Below, in pieces: positions 25,627 to 34,506 of a stretch of 64,000 nt of DNA. A model generated the notes under the pieces. It made no database searches. It saw only the letters and a program-made list of their open reading frames with translations, and was not told the origin of the DNA. The stretch spans positions 1 through 64,000 of the forward strand of contig CAVYQF010000025.1 of the NCBI GenBank assembly GCA_963770545.1, written 5' to 3'. Each line of letters opens with the position of its first letter. Position 1 is the stretch's first letter. Source of the DNA: RYN-230 sp963770545. GTDB lineage: Bacteria; Actinomycetota; Actinomycetes; Streptosporangiales; Streptosporangiaceae. The position numbers and the translations under genes are program-made.

Positions 25627-27200
25627 TGGCCCCCCCGGCAGGCGTCCTGGGCCGCGGTGGCGGAGGGGACGCCGGTCGAGGTGGCGGAGGGGCTGGGCGT
25701 GGCCGTCCCGGTGGTCACCGAGTAACCGCTCGCGCCCAGCAGGACCCGTACCTTGGCCAGCCCCTTGACCTGCTGCAGTGCGGCACCCGGCATGACCTTC
25801 CGGACCAGCCGGGCCCCGGCCACGTCCCCGGGCGGGTACTGGATCACGGTCTGGCTGACGTTGTGGGCCGGCCAGGTCAGACCGGACTTCACCGGGAAGC
25901 CCAGCTGGGACAGGTCGGTGCCGGTGCTGGCGGACAGGCCGCCGATCAGCGTTCCGTTCCATACCGCGACGGGCACCTGGCTGCGCCGCAGCTTCGGGCG
26001 GGAGGCCCGGCTGTGCCGGGCCGGTGGCTTCGTGGCCGGCTGGTCGTGCTTCAGCTCGTTGAACAGGGCCCGCGACTCCTCGGCGTTCCACAGCACCGCC
26101 AGTTCCCCGGTCGGGGTCTGGTAGTTGTAGTTCGACAGCGGCACGGTCATGAACCGGACGTCGCTGGGGGAAACGCCGCGCATCTGGTCGGCGAGCGCGG
26201 CCACGTTGAGCCCCTGGTCCACCTTGATCGCGGCCAGGGCCGCATGCAGGAACCGGTCCAGCTTGACCGGGTTGGCCAGCGTCCCGGAGCTGATCGCCTC
26301 GGTCAGCATCGAAGACAGCAGGCGTTGCTGGTCCTGGATCCGGGCCAGGTCCGAGGTGGCGAACGAGTGGCGGTCCCGGGCGTACTCCAGCGCGGTGATC
26401 CCGCTCACGTGGTGCACCCCCTGCGACAGGTGCAGGCCGCTGTAGGGATCGTCCACCGCGAACGGCAGGCAGATGTTCACGCCGCCCAGGGCGTCGATGA
26501 CCTTGACGAAGCCGAGGAAGTTGACCTGCACGAAGTCGTTGATGGTCAGCCCGGTGTTCGCCTCCACGGTCTGCACGACCAGCTTCGGGCCGCCCAGTCC
26601 GTACGCCGCGTTGACCTTGTTAAAGCCGTGCCCGGGGATGTTCACCCAGGAGTCCCGGGGGATGCTGATCACCGTGACCCGGCTCCGGTCGCCGGACACG
26701 TGGATCAGCATCAGCGTGTCCGAGTTGGAGCTGACGTCGTTGCCCACGTGCAGAGCGAGTTCCTGGTGGCGGGTCAGCCCGGAGCGCTGGTCCACCCCGG
26801 CCAGCAGCACGTTCAGCGGCCCGCTCGCCGGGGTGCCCGCGGTGCCGGCGTTGACCCGGCCGATGGTGTCGTTGATGTAGCTGGTGAAGCCCCACGCCGT
26901 CCCGGCGACGAAGAGCACCACCGCGGACATGGCCGCGCTCACCGTGAGCACCAGGCGGCGTCGCCTGGCTTTCCGGCCCGCCGCGATCCGCATCACCAGG
27001 CGCTGCTGCGCGGCCGACGGCCCCGGCCGGCGCCGCCCCGGGCGGACCGGCGGCCCGGGCTGCTCGCCGGGCCCGGTCACCGGATCCGCCGGTGAGGCGG
27101 GCGGCCCGCCCGGTCCGCCCGGCGCAGACGGAGAACCGGAACCGGCCATCCAGCCAGGTTCACGGTACCCACCCATCGCGTCGTCGTCGCGGTCGGCCAT
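25623..27200 (-). CDS. LytR-CpsA-Psr (LCP) family cell-wall protein with LytR_C domain
   Basis: A 525-residue protein. The cytoplasmic N-terminus (about 75 residues, Pro/Gly-rich) is followed by one membrane helix (LVLTVSAAMSAVVLFVAGTAW). The extracellular LCP domain contains NVLLAGVDQR, NSDTLMLIHVSGDRSRVTVI with SIPRDSWVNI, and FNKVNAAYGLGG. The arginine and aspartate residues that bind polyprenyl phosphate are present (EYARDRHSF). A LytR_C domain follows (VPVAVWNGTLIGGLSAS), and then a Ser/Thr/Pro tail. LCP enzymes attach glycopolymers to peptidoglycan. It is near the exopolysaccharide operon, but in a separate unit. Confidence 0.92.
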   Translation of the reverse strand: MADRDDDAMGGYREPGWMAGSGSPSAPGGPGGPPASPADPVTGPGEQPGPPVRPGRRRPGPSAAQQRLVMRIAAGRKARRRRLVLTVSAAMSAVVLFVAGTAWGFTSYINDTIGRVNAGTAGTPASGPLNVLLAGVDQRSGLTRHQELALHVGNDVSSNSDTLMLIHVSGDRSRVTVISIPRDSWVNIPGHGFNKVNAAYGLGGPKLVVQTVEANTGLTINDFVQVNFLGFVKVIDALGGVNICLPFAVDDPYSGLHLSQGVHHVSGITALEYARDRHSFATSDLARIQDQQRLLSSMLTEAISSGTLANPVKLDRFLHAALAAIKVDQGLNVAALADQMRGVSPSDVRFMTVPLSNYNYQTPTGELAVLWNAEESRALFNELKHDQPATKPPARHSRASRPKLRRSQVPVAVWNGTLIGGLSASTGTDLSQLGFPVKSGLTWPAHNVSQTVIQYPPGDVAGARLVRKVMPGAALQQVKGLAKVRVLLGASGYSVTTGTATPSPSATSTGVPSATAAQDACRGGH

Positions 27201-27306
27201 CGGCCCCCCAGATGCCGGCTCTCAGTAGGCTAGCGCGGCGGACAGGGATTGGCCGGGACCCGGGGCGTGTCCCGTGGATTGCCGGTCATATCGCCTATCT
27301 AGCGGG

Positions 27307-29646
27307 TTATCCGGCCGGTGGGTCCGGGTCGCGGGGCAGGCCGAGCATCCGCTCGCCGATGATGTTCAGCTGGATGTCGGTGGTGCCCCCGCCGATGGTC
27401 AGCGCCCTGGTCAGCAGGACCTGCCGGGCCCAATGCGGGCCAGCCGGCTGGGCGCCGGCCCACTGGGATCCGGTCGAGTGCGGGCCGCGCGTACCGCCGG
27501 CCGGGAATCCGAGCGCCCCCGCCGGACCCCGCATGGACCAGCACAGCTCCGCGACCTGCTGTGCGTGCCGCATGCCCAGCAGCTTGCGGACGCTTCCGGT
27601 CGCTCCCGGCTCGGTTCCGGACAGCTGTTTCAGCGTGACCCGCATGCCGAGGACTTCGAGGGCGTGCCCTTCAGCCACCAGCCGCCCGGCCTGCTCGAGC
27701 CAGGCCTGCCCGGCCGGCTCGCCCAGCCCGCGCAGCACGTCCAGCAGTTCCGGGGTACCGCAGCCGAACGTCCAGGTCCGCGACAGCGACACACGCTCGT
27801 TGGCCAGCGTGGTCCTGGCCACCCGCCAGCCGTCGCCGACCTCGCCCACCACCAGGTCGTCGGGCACTTCCACACCATCCAGGAAGACCTCATTGAACAG
27901 GGCGTCCCCGGTCATCTCGCGCAGAGGTCGCACGCTGACCCCCGGTGATCTCATGTTCACCAGGAAGTAGGTGATGCCCGCATGGCGGCGGGTGGCCGGG
28001 TCCGTGCGGGCCACGCAGATGGCCCAGTCCGCCTCCCTGGCCAGTGAGGTCCAGATCTTCTGGCCGCTCAGGCGCCAGCCCCCGGCGGCCTCGCCATCCC
28101 CGTTCACCCGCTCTGCCCGGGTGGTCAGGCCGGCCAGGTCCGACCCGGCGCCAGGTTCGCTGAAGAGCTGGCACCAGGTGATCTCGCCGCGCAGCGTGGC
28201 GGGCAGGAAACGCTCCTGCTGGGCCGGGGTCCCGTAACCAACCAGGGCCGGTACCACCCAGGCGCCGATCAGCAGCGCCGGGGCACGCAGCCCGGCCTGC
28301 TTCATTTCCTCCGCGATGACCAGCTGCTCCAGCGGCCCGGCCGCGCGGCCCCAGGGCGCAGGCAGGTGCGGGACCACCCAGCCGCCGGCCGCCAGCCCGG
28401 CCGTGCGCGCCGGAGGCTCCAGCGCCGCGATCGCGGCCAGTTCCGCCCGGATCCCGGTCCGCAGGGGCTCGGCGTCTGCGGGCAGGTCAACCCGGACGGG
28501 CCGGCTGACGCCGTCGAGGGCCAGCTCGGCGACCCGGCGGGCCCACTGCCCGGACGGGCCGAGCAGTGCGCGCAGTGACAGGGCGCGCCGGTAGTAGCGG
28601 TGCGCCGGGTGTTCCCAGGTGTAGCCGATCCCGCCGAGGACCTGGATGCACTCGTGGGCGCAGCTGACCGCCGCGTCGAGGGCCACGACCGCGGCCACCG
28701 CGGCGGCGAATTCAGCGGAAGCCGGCGCCGGTGTCCCGGCGGCGTCCCGGTCATCAGCCCCGGCGTCGTACGCGGCCACCGCGTCCCAGCTGGCCGCGGC
28801 CGCCTGCTCGGCCGCGGTGAGCATCCGGGCGCACCGGTGCTTGACCGCCTGGAACTGGCCGATCGGCCGGCCGAACTGGTGCCGGATCCGGGCGTAGTCC
28901 GCCGCTGTCTGGACGGCCCAGTCGGCGATACCGCACGCTTCGGCCGCAAACAGCGCGGCGGCCACCGAGCTGACCTGGGTCCGGGTCAGGCCGGGCAGGA
29001 TCCGCCCGGCGGGCACCCGGACCCGGCGGGCGCGGACCGTGGCCAGCGGGCGGGTCTGATCCAGGCTGTCCAGCCCGGTGATGGTCAGGTCCGCGGCGTC
29101 GACCACGGCCCACACCTCGTCCTCCCCGGTCCGCGCGGGCAGGACCAGCAGGTCGGCCAGGCCTGCGCCGAGGACCGGGGCCGACTCGCCGTCGAGGGTC
29201 AGCCCGTCGTCGCCGGCCGTGCCGGTCAGCCCGGTGGCCAGCGAGACGGCCCCGGTCCGTGATCCGTCCGCCAGCCCGGCCAGGAGTTTGGCGGTGTCCG
29301 TGTTTCCCGTGGGGTTATCCGCCCGGGCCAGCAGGGCGCTGGCCAGCACCGTGGGCAGGAAGCTTCCCGGGACCAGGGCCCGGCCCAGCTCCTCCAGGGC
29401 CACCGCCTGCTCGCTGAGGCCGTAGCCCTGGCCGCCGTGCTCCTCCGGCAGGTGCAGGCCGAGCAGGCCCTGTCCGGCCAGGCCGGCCCGCAGCCTCGCG
29501 GGATAACTGTCCGCCACCGCGTCGGCGCCGCTCTGCTGGTCAGCCGCGCCGTCATCACCTTCAGCTGCGCCGCCGCCCTGCCGCTCAGCCCAGCCGCGTA
29601 CCGACGCGGCCAGCTCCAGATGCTCTTCGCTGACCCCGAGCGCCAT
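27307..29646 (-). CDS. Fused two-domain acyl-CoA dehydrogenase
   Basis: A 779-residue protein made of two complete acyl-CoA dehydrogenase modules. The first (about 1-385) has LHLPEEHGGQGYGLSEQAV and ends with IQVLGGIGYTWEHPAHRYYR. The second (about 400-779) has the FAD-binding TWCQLFSEPGAGSDLAGL and WRLSGQKIWTS, and ends with TIGGGTTDIQLNIIGERMLG. In mycobacteria, alpha2beta2 acyl-CoA dehydrogenases that degrade sterol side chains are encoded by two adjacent genes; this looks like a single-chain version with beta-like and alpha-like halves. The substrate is unknown, probably a bulky acyl-CoA. It is transcribed alone, divergent from the next gene. Confidence 0.88.
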   Translation of the reverse strand: MALGVSEEHLELAASVRGWAERQGGGAAEGDDGAADQQSGADAVADSYPARLRAGLAGQGLLGLHLPEEHGGQGYGLSEQAVALEELGRALVPGSFLPTVLASALLARADNPTGNTDTAKLLAGLADGSRTGAVSLATGLTGTAGDDGLTLDGESAPVLGAGLADLLVLPARTGEDEVWAVVDAADLTITGLDSLDQTRPLATVRARRVRVPAGRILPGLTRTQVSSVAAALFAAEACGIADWAVQTAADYARIRHQFGRPIGQFQAVKHRCARMLTAAEQAAAASWDAVAAYDAGADDRDAAGTPAPASAEFAAAVAAVVALDAAVSCAHECIQVLGGIGYTWEHPAHRYYRRALSLRALLGPSGQWARRVAELALDGVSRPVRVDLPADAEPLRTGIRAELAAIAALEPPARTAGLAAGGWVVPHLPAPWGRAAGPLEQLVIAEEMKQAGLRAPALLIGAWVVPALVGYGTPAQQERFLPATLRGEITWCQLFSEPGAGSDLAGLTTRAERVNGDGEAAGGWRLSGQKIWTSLAREADWAICVARTDPATRRHAGITYFLVNMRSPGVSVRPLREMTGDALFNEVFLDGVEVPDDLVVGEVGDGWRVARTTLANERVSLSRTWTFGCGTPELLDVLRGLGEPAGQAWLEQAGRLVAEGHALEVLGMRVTLKQLSGTEPGATGSVRKLLGMRHAQQVAELCWSMRGPAGALGFPAGGTRGPHSTGSQWAGAQPAGPHWARQVLLTRALTIGGGTTDIQLNIIGERMLGLPRDPDPPAG

Positions 29647-29778
29647 GTGTCACCTCACTGCAGGAGTGATGCCCGTGCCGCCACCCTAAAAAGCGGAAGA
29701 CGGTAAAGCGAGATCCGGCCCGCGAGAATCGGGGGGAAGTGCGCCAGAGCATGGCCGGACCAGGTCAACAATGGGTAG

Positions 29779-30720
29779 ATGGAGCCAGAGTCGCCTGCCG
29801 GGACCGGAGAGCCGGGCAGGCCGTCCGCGCAGCTGGACCCGGCCAGCCCGGGCGAGCCCGCGCCCGGGCGGCCCGACGGGCCGCCCGGGCCAGCCGGTGC
29901 GCCGCCGGGAGTCGCGGCCGGCCCGGCGCAGCGCCCGGTCGGGAGCAACCGCATGCTCCGCCCGCCGCACCCGGGCCGGGTCCGTAACCCGGTCTGGTAC
30001 GCCTTGGTGACCAGGGCCGAGCGCGCCGAGCACGAGGCCGTGGACGACGTGCAGAAGGCCGTGCCGGCCTGGCGGCGCAGTACCCGGGGTGAACCGCGCT
30101 GGCCGGTCACCATCAGCGTTATCGTGGCCATCGTCTTGCAGCGGCTGCTGCCCGACCAGCTGTCCATGCGGCCGCTGCCGCTGTGGCTGCTGCCCATTCT
30201 CGAGGGCGGCGTGCTGATCGGCCTGGCCATCGCCAACCCGGTGCGGATCGAGCGCCGGGGCGTGTTCGTGCGCTGGGTCAGCATCGTGCTGATCCTGCTC
30301 ATCAGCGCGGCCAACGCCGCGTCGGCGGTGCTGCTCATCCGCGAGATCATCAGCGGGAACGCGGGCAGCAAGGCCGGCCCCCTGCTGGCCTCCGGCGCGT
30401 CCATCTGGGCCACCAACGTGATCGCGTTCGCCCTCTGGTACTGGGAGTTCGACCGGGGCGGCCCGGTACATCGCGCCCACGGCACGTTCCAGTACCTGGA
30501 CTTCCTGTTCCCGCAGATGACCGTGGAGGACCTGACGCCGCCGGACTGGGAGCCGCGGTTCGTGGACTACCTCTACCTGTCGTTCACCAACGCGACCGCG
30601 TTCAGCCCGACCGACGTGATGCCGCTGGTCCGCTGGGCCAAGCTCACCATGCTGGTCCAGTCGGCGGTATCGCTGTCCCTGGGCGCGCTGGTGATCGCCC
30701 GCGCGGTGAACATTCTCTAG
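29779..30720 (+). CDS. Hypothetical multi-pass membrane protein
   Basis: A 313-residue protein. The first 60 residues are Pro/Gly-rich. Hydrophobic segments follow near 108-126, 137-153, 163-187, 203-222 and 288-312, so about five helices are expected. The C-terminal stretch VDYLYLSFTNATAFSPTDVM, followed by a last helix, resembles the pore-loop region of DUF1345-like or two-helix channel proteins, but without a GYG filter. I do not claim a transport role. The gene lies upstream of the FadE5-like gene on the same strand, about 100 bp before it. Confidence 0.62.
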   Translation: MEPESPAGTGEPGRPSAQLDPASPGEPAPGRPDGPPGPAGAPPGVAAGPAQRPVGSNRMLRPPHPGRVRNPVWYALVTRAERAEHEAVDDVQKAVPAWRRSTRGEPRWPVTISVIVAIVLQRLLPDQLSMRPLPLWLLPILEGGVLIGLAIANPVRIERRGVFVRWVSIVLILLISAANAASAVLLIREIISGNAGSKAGPLLASGASIWATNVIAFALWYWEFDRGGPVHRAHGTFQYLDFLFPQMTVEDLTPPDWEPRFVDYLYLSFTNATAFSPTDVMPLVRWAKLTMLVQSAVSLSLGALVIARAVNIL

Positions 30721-30763
30721 CCGATCCGTCCGATCGAGCTGATCCGTCCCGATAGCCATCCTG

Positions 30764-30801
30764 GTTACTAACGGGTATTATAGGCTTGTTACTCGTCGGT
30801 A
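30764..30801 (+). promoter_or_regulatory. Two direct copies of GTTACT-n4-GGTA upstream of the acyl-CoA dehydrogenase gene
   Basis: GTTACTAACGGGTA (30764-30777) and GTTACTCGTCGGTA (30788-30801) agree at 11 of 14 positions, start 24 bp apart and lie 20-58 bp before the fadE5 start. Placement and spacing suggest an operator for a TetR-type lipid regulator. No regulator gene is adjacent, so the binding protein is unknown. Confidence 0.45.
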
Positions 30802-30821
30802 GCTTTCACATGGGGGCGGCC

Positions 30822-32660
30822 ATGGGCCACTACAAGAGCAACCTGCGCGACCTCGAGTTCAACCTGTTCGAGGTGCTGCGCCGTCAGGACCTGCTGGGCC
30901 GGGAGCCCTACCCGGACGTGGACGAGGAGACCGCCCGCGGCATCCTCGACGAGGTGAACCGGCTGGCTGTCGGGCCGATCGCCGAGTCCTTCGCCGACGC
31001 GGACCGCCACCCTCCGGTATTCGATCCCGCAACCGCCACGGTAGCGATGCCGGAGGGCTTCAAGAAGTCCTTCGCCGCGTTCATGGATGCCGAGTGGTTC
31101 CGCCTCGACCTCCCGGCCGAGCTGGGCGGGATCGCTGCGCCGCGGACCCTGGCCTGGTCGGTGGCCGAGCTCATCCTGGGCGCCAACCCCGCGGTCTGGA
31201 TGTACTCCGGCGGCCCCAACTTCGCCCAGGTGCTGTGGGCCATCGGCACCCCGGAGCAGCAGGAGTTCGCGAAGCAGGCCATCGATCGCAAGTGGGGCAG
31301 CACCATGGTGCTGACCGAGCCGGACGCCGGCTCGGACGTGGGGGCCGGCCGGACCAAGGCCATCGAGCAGACCGACGGCACCTGGCACATCGAGGGCGTC
31401 AAGCGGTTCATCACCAGTGCCGAGCACGACATGACCGAGAACATCTTCCACCTGGTGCTGGCCCGCCCCGAGGGCGCCGGGCCGGGCACCAAGGGCCTGT
31501 CCATGTTCCTGGTGCCCAAGTACCTCGTCGGCCCGGATGGTGAACTGGGCGAGCGTAACGGCGTCCGGGTCACCGGGGTCGAGCACAAGATGGGCCTGAA
31601 GGCCTCCACCACCTGCGAGCTCACCTTCGGCGGCGAGAGCCCGGCGGTCGGCACCCTGGTCGGTGGCGTGCACGACGGCATCCGCCAGATGTTCCTGATC
31701 ATCGAGCACGCCCGGATGATGGTCGGCACCAAGGCCATCGCCACCCTGTCCACCGGCTACCTGAACGCGCTGGAATACGCCCGGCAGCGGGTCCAGGGGG
31801 CGGACATGACCCAGATGACGGACAAGACCGCGCCGCGGGTCACGATCATCCACCACCCTGACGTCCGCCGGATGCTGATGATGCAGAAGGCGTACGCCGA
31901 GGGCATGCGGGCCCTGGTGCTCTACACGGCCTCCTGGCAGGACGCGGTGCAGATCGCCAAGGCCGAGGGCCGGACCGAGCCGGGCACCGCCGGGGACCTC
32001 GCGGTCCGCGTCAACGACCTGCTGCTGCCCATCGTCAAGGGCGTCGGCTCCGAGCGGGCCTACGAGCTGCTGACGCTGTCCCTGCAGACCTTCGGCGGCT
32101 CGGGCTTCATCCAGGACTTCCCGGTCGAGCAGTACATCCGGGACGCCAAGATCGACAGCCTGTACGAGGGCACCACCGCGATCCAGGGCCTGGACCTGTT
32201 CTTCCGCAAGACCCTGCGCGACCAGGGCGTCGCGCTGGGCGCCGTGCTCAGCGAGATCAAGGAGTTCGCGGCCGGCGAGGCCGGCAACGGGCGGCTCAAG
32301 ACCGAGCGCGCCGCGCTGTCCGCGGCGGTCGCCGACGTCGAGGCCATGGTCGCGTCCATGTCCGGGTACGCGCTGGCCTCGCTGGAGCAGCCTGCCGAGG
32401 TCTACAAGGCCGGGCTGAACAGCACCCGGCTGCTGATGGCCCTCGGCGACCTGCTCATCGGCTGGCTGCTCGCCCGGCAGGCCGAGGTCGCGCTCCGTGC
32501 CCTGGACCAGGGAGCGGGCCGTGACGAGGCCTTCTACCAGGGCAAGGTGGCCACCGCGCGGTTCTTCGCGGAGACCGTGCTGCCCCGGCTGACGGTGGAG
32601 CGCCAGATCGCCGAGAGCACCACGCTCGACGTGATGGAGCTCCCGGAAGACGCCTTCTAG
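30822..32660 (+). CDS. fadE5: Acyl-CoA dehydrogenase, FadE5-like
   Basis: A 612-residue protein starting MGHYKSNLRDLEFNLFEV, which matches the opening of mycobacterial FadE5 almost word for word. An in-frame ATG four codons earlier is the alternative. The dehydrogenase core has MVLTEPDAGSDVGAGRTKA and HIEGVKRFITSAEHD for FAD, and the conserved QTFGGSGFIQDFPVEQYIRD and GTTAIQGLDLFFRK region. The extra C-terminal domain of about 130 residues is the one found in this long subfamily. It oxidises acyl-CoA thioesters of broad chain length in beta-oxidation. It ends four bases inside the convergent Dabb gene. Two direct-repeat sites lie in its promoter. Confidence 0.9.
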   Translation: MGHYKSNLRDLEFNLFEVLRRQDLLGREPYPDVDEETARGILDEVNRLAVGPIAESFADADRHPPVFDPATATVAMPEGFKKSFAAFMDAEWFRLDLPAELGGIAAPRTLAWSVAELILGANPAVWMYSGGPNFAQVLWAIGTPEQQEFAKQAIDRKWGSTMVLTEPDAGSDVGAGRTKAIEQTDGTWHIEGVKRFITSAEHDMTENIFHLVLARPEGAGPGTKGLSMFLVPKYLVGPDGELGERNGVRVTGVEHKMGLKASTTCELTFGGESPAVGTLVGGVHDGIRQMFLIIEHARMMVGTKAIATLSTGYLNALEYARQRVQGADMTQMTDKTAPRVTIIHHPDVRRMLMMQKAYAEGMRALVLYTASWQDAVQIAKAEGRTEPGTAGDLAVRVNDLLLPIVKGVGSERAYELLTLSLQTFGGSGFIQDFPVEQYIRDAKIDSLYEGTTAIQGLDLFFRKTLRDQGVALGAVLSEIKEFAAGEAGNGRLKTERAALSAAVADVEAMVASMSGYALASLEQPAEVYKAGLNSTRLLMALGDLLIGWLLARQAEVALRALDQGAGRDEAFYQGKVATARFFAETVLPRLTVERQIAESTTLDVMELPEDAF

Positions 32661-32956
32661 ATCTCGATCTCGTACTGCACCGCGGCCCGGCTGGCCCGGA
32701 TGGGCAGGATGTACTTCCCGATGATGTCCTGGTGCGCCGGGTGGTCGCGGTAGACGAGATAGTCCTCCACGTCGTCGAAGTCCGCGACCACCGCGAACTG
32801 GAGGTTGCCCGGCTCCAGCCCCGCGTCCAGGCCCACGTGGTAATCCCGGATCTCCCCGATGACCCCGGGCAGCGTGAGCAGCTGGCGGGCAACTTCCTCT
32901 TGCTGTTCCACCGTGGTCTCCGGGGTGAACGTGAACAGCACAACGTGCCGGAACAT
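32657..32956 (-). CDS. Dabb family (stress-responsive A/B barrel) protein
   Basis: A 99-residue protein starting MFRHVVLFTFTPETTVEQ. It has the compact ferredoxin-like alpha/beta barrel pattern of the Dabb family: the HVVLF strand, LPGVIGEIRDYHVGLDAG, FAVVADFDDVEDYLVYRDHP and HQDIIGKYILPI. Members act as small homodimeric enzymes or stress proteins, and no substrate can be assigned. It lies downstream of the E2 gene, about 40 bp upstream of that gene's stop in window order but on the same minus strand. It is therefore last in the direction of transcription and could be read through from the bkd operon. Confidence 0.88.
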   Translation of the reverse strand: MFRHVVLFTFTPETTVEQQEEVARQLLTLPGVIGEIRDYHVGLDAGLEPGNLQFAVVADFDDVEDYLVYRDHPAHQDIIGKYILPIRASRAAVQYEIEI

Positions 32957-32994
32957 CGAGGTCCTTTCTGGTTGGGCGGGTCAGCCTTCAGTGG

Positions 32995-34494
32995 TTAACC
33001 CCAGGCCAGCATGATGGTCGGGTCGTGCAGCATGGCCCCGATATCGCGGAGTACGGCCGACCCCAGGTCGCCGTCCACGATGCGATGGTCGAACGAGAGC
33101 GACAGGGTCGTCACCTTGCGCACCGCCAGGTGGCCGTCCACCACCCACGGCGCATCCCTGATCTGCCCGAAGGCCAGGATGGCCGCTTCCGGCGGGGTGA
33201 TGATCGGGGTACCCGCGTCCACCCCGAACACCCCGACGTTGGTGATGGTGATCGTCCCGCCGGACAGGTCCGCCGGTGACGCCCGTCCGGCCCGGGCCGT
33301 GCCGGCCAGCCCGCCCAGCGCCTGGGCCAGCGCGGGCAGGCTCAGGGTGTCCGCGCCCTTGATGTTCGGCACGATCAGCCCGCGCTCGGTCGCGGCGGCG
33401 ATGCCCAGGTTCACGTAGTGCTTGACCACGATCTCCTGCGCGTCCTCGTCCCAGGATGAGTTGATCATCGGGTGCCGGGCCACCGCGACCAGCAGCGCCC
33501 GGGCCACCAGCAGCAACGGCGACACCCGGACCCCGGTGAACTCCGGCAGCTCCCGCAGCCGGCCTACCGCGTCGACCGTGGCGCCCACGTCAACCTGCAG
33601 GAACTCGGTCACGTGCGGGGCCCGCCGCGCGCTCTCGGCCACGGCGGCCGCGGTGTGCTTGCGGACGCCCCGGATCGCGATCCGTTCCTCCCGGGGCGCC
33701 GGCGGGCCCGCCTGGATCTGGGGGGCCGCCACCGCGGCGTTGTTCTGCGCGCTGGCCTGCTGCACGTCGTCGCGGCTGATGGACCCGCCCGGCCCGGTGC
33801 CGGCCAGCCCGGCCAGGTCCACCCCGAGTTTCCGGGCCAGCTTGCGGACCGGCGGCTTCGCCAGCACGCTCGGGTGGCTGCCCGCCCCACCGTTCGCGCG
33901 GGCTGGTGTCACAGTCTCCGCAACGGAACCGCTTCCCGCCGGTGCCTCTCGCCGGTCCGCGGGGGAGGGGGCCGGAGGAGAGGCTCCCTTACGTGGGCGC
34001 CGGGTGGTCGCGCCGGCCTTGACGCCGTAGCCGACCAGGACGGCCTGCCGCTCCGCGGGCGGGGGGACCGGCGGCACCAGGTCTTCGGACGAGGGGCGCG
34101 GTCCTGCCGCCGCGATCGCGGCCGGATCGACAGCGCCGTCCGGCGGGCCGGTCGCCGGGGTCGTCCCGGTCCCGGCGGGTGCCGCCGGGGGAGCCGTCCC
34201 GGGTCCGCGGCCCGCCGCGTCCGGCACGTCCACCGCGATGATGGGCGTGCCCACGTCCACGGTCTCGCCCTCGGACACCAGCAGCGCGGCCACCACACCC
34301 GCGTACGGGCTGGGCAGCTCGACGACGGCCTTGGCCGTCTCGATGTCCACGATGATCTGGTTCACGGTCACCGTGTCGCCTGGCTGCACCCGCCAGCTCA
34401 CGATGTCCGCCTCGGTCAGCCCTTCGCCCACGTCCGGGAGGCGGAACTCACGGCGCTGTGTAGTCGCAGGCCCCGTGGTCACAGACTCGGTCAC
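32995..34494 (-). CDS. bkdC: Branched-chain 2-oxoacid dehydrogenase E2 (dihydrolipoyl acyltransferase)
   Basis: A 499-residue protein with one lipoyl domain at the N-terminus (lipoyl lysine in DIETAKAVVELPSPYAG, about residue 54), then a Pro/Ala-rich linker. A peripheral-subunit-binding domain follows (PPVRKLARKLGVDLAGLAGT with GGSISRDDV). The catalytic domain ends with SFDHRIVDGDLGSAVLRDIG, containing the HxxxDG active site. It transfers the acyl group to CoA in the mitochondrial-type complex. The gene follows E1alpha and E1beta on the same strand. Association with valine dehydrogenase in the region supports the branched-chain rather than pyruvate substrate, but pyruvate cannot be excluded. 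No E3 gene is in the window. Confidence 0.88.
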   Translation of the reverse strand: MTESVTTGPATTQRREFRLPDVGEGLTEADIVSWRVQPGDTVTVNQIIVDIETAKAVVELPSPYAGVVAALLVSEGETVDVGTPIIAVDVPDAAGRGPGTAPPAAPAGTGTTPATGPPDGAVDPAAIAAAGPRPSSEDLVPPVPPPAERQAVLVGYGVKAGATTRRPRKGASPPAPSPADRREAPAGSGSVAETVTPARANGGAGSHPSVLAKPPVRKLARKLGVDLAGLAGTGPGGSISRDDVQQASAQNNAAVAAPQIQAGPPAPREERIAIRGVRKHTAAAVAESARRAPHVTEFLQVDVGATVDAVGRLRELPEFTGVRVSPLLLVARALLVAVARHPMINSSWDEDAQEIVVKHYVNLGIAAATERGLIVPNIKGADTLSLPALAQALGGLAGTARAGRASPADLSGGTITITNVGVFGVDAGTPIITPPEAAILAFGQIRDAPWVVDGHLAVRKVTTLSLSFDHRIVDGDLGSAVLRDIGAMLHDPTIMLAWG

Positions 34495-34506
34495 GCCCAG
34501 CCCCTC

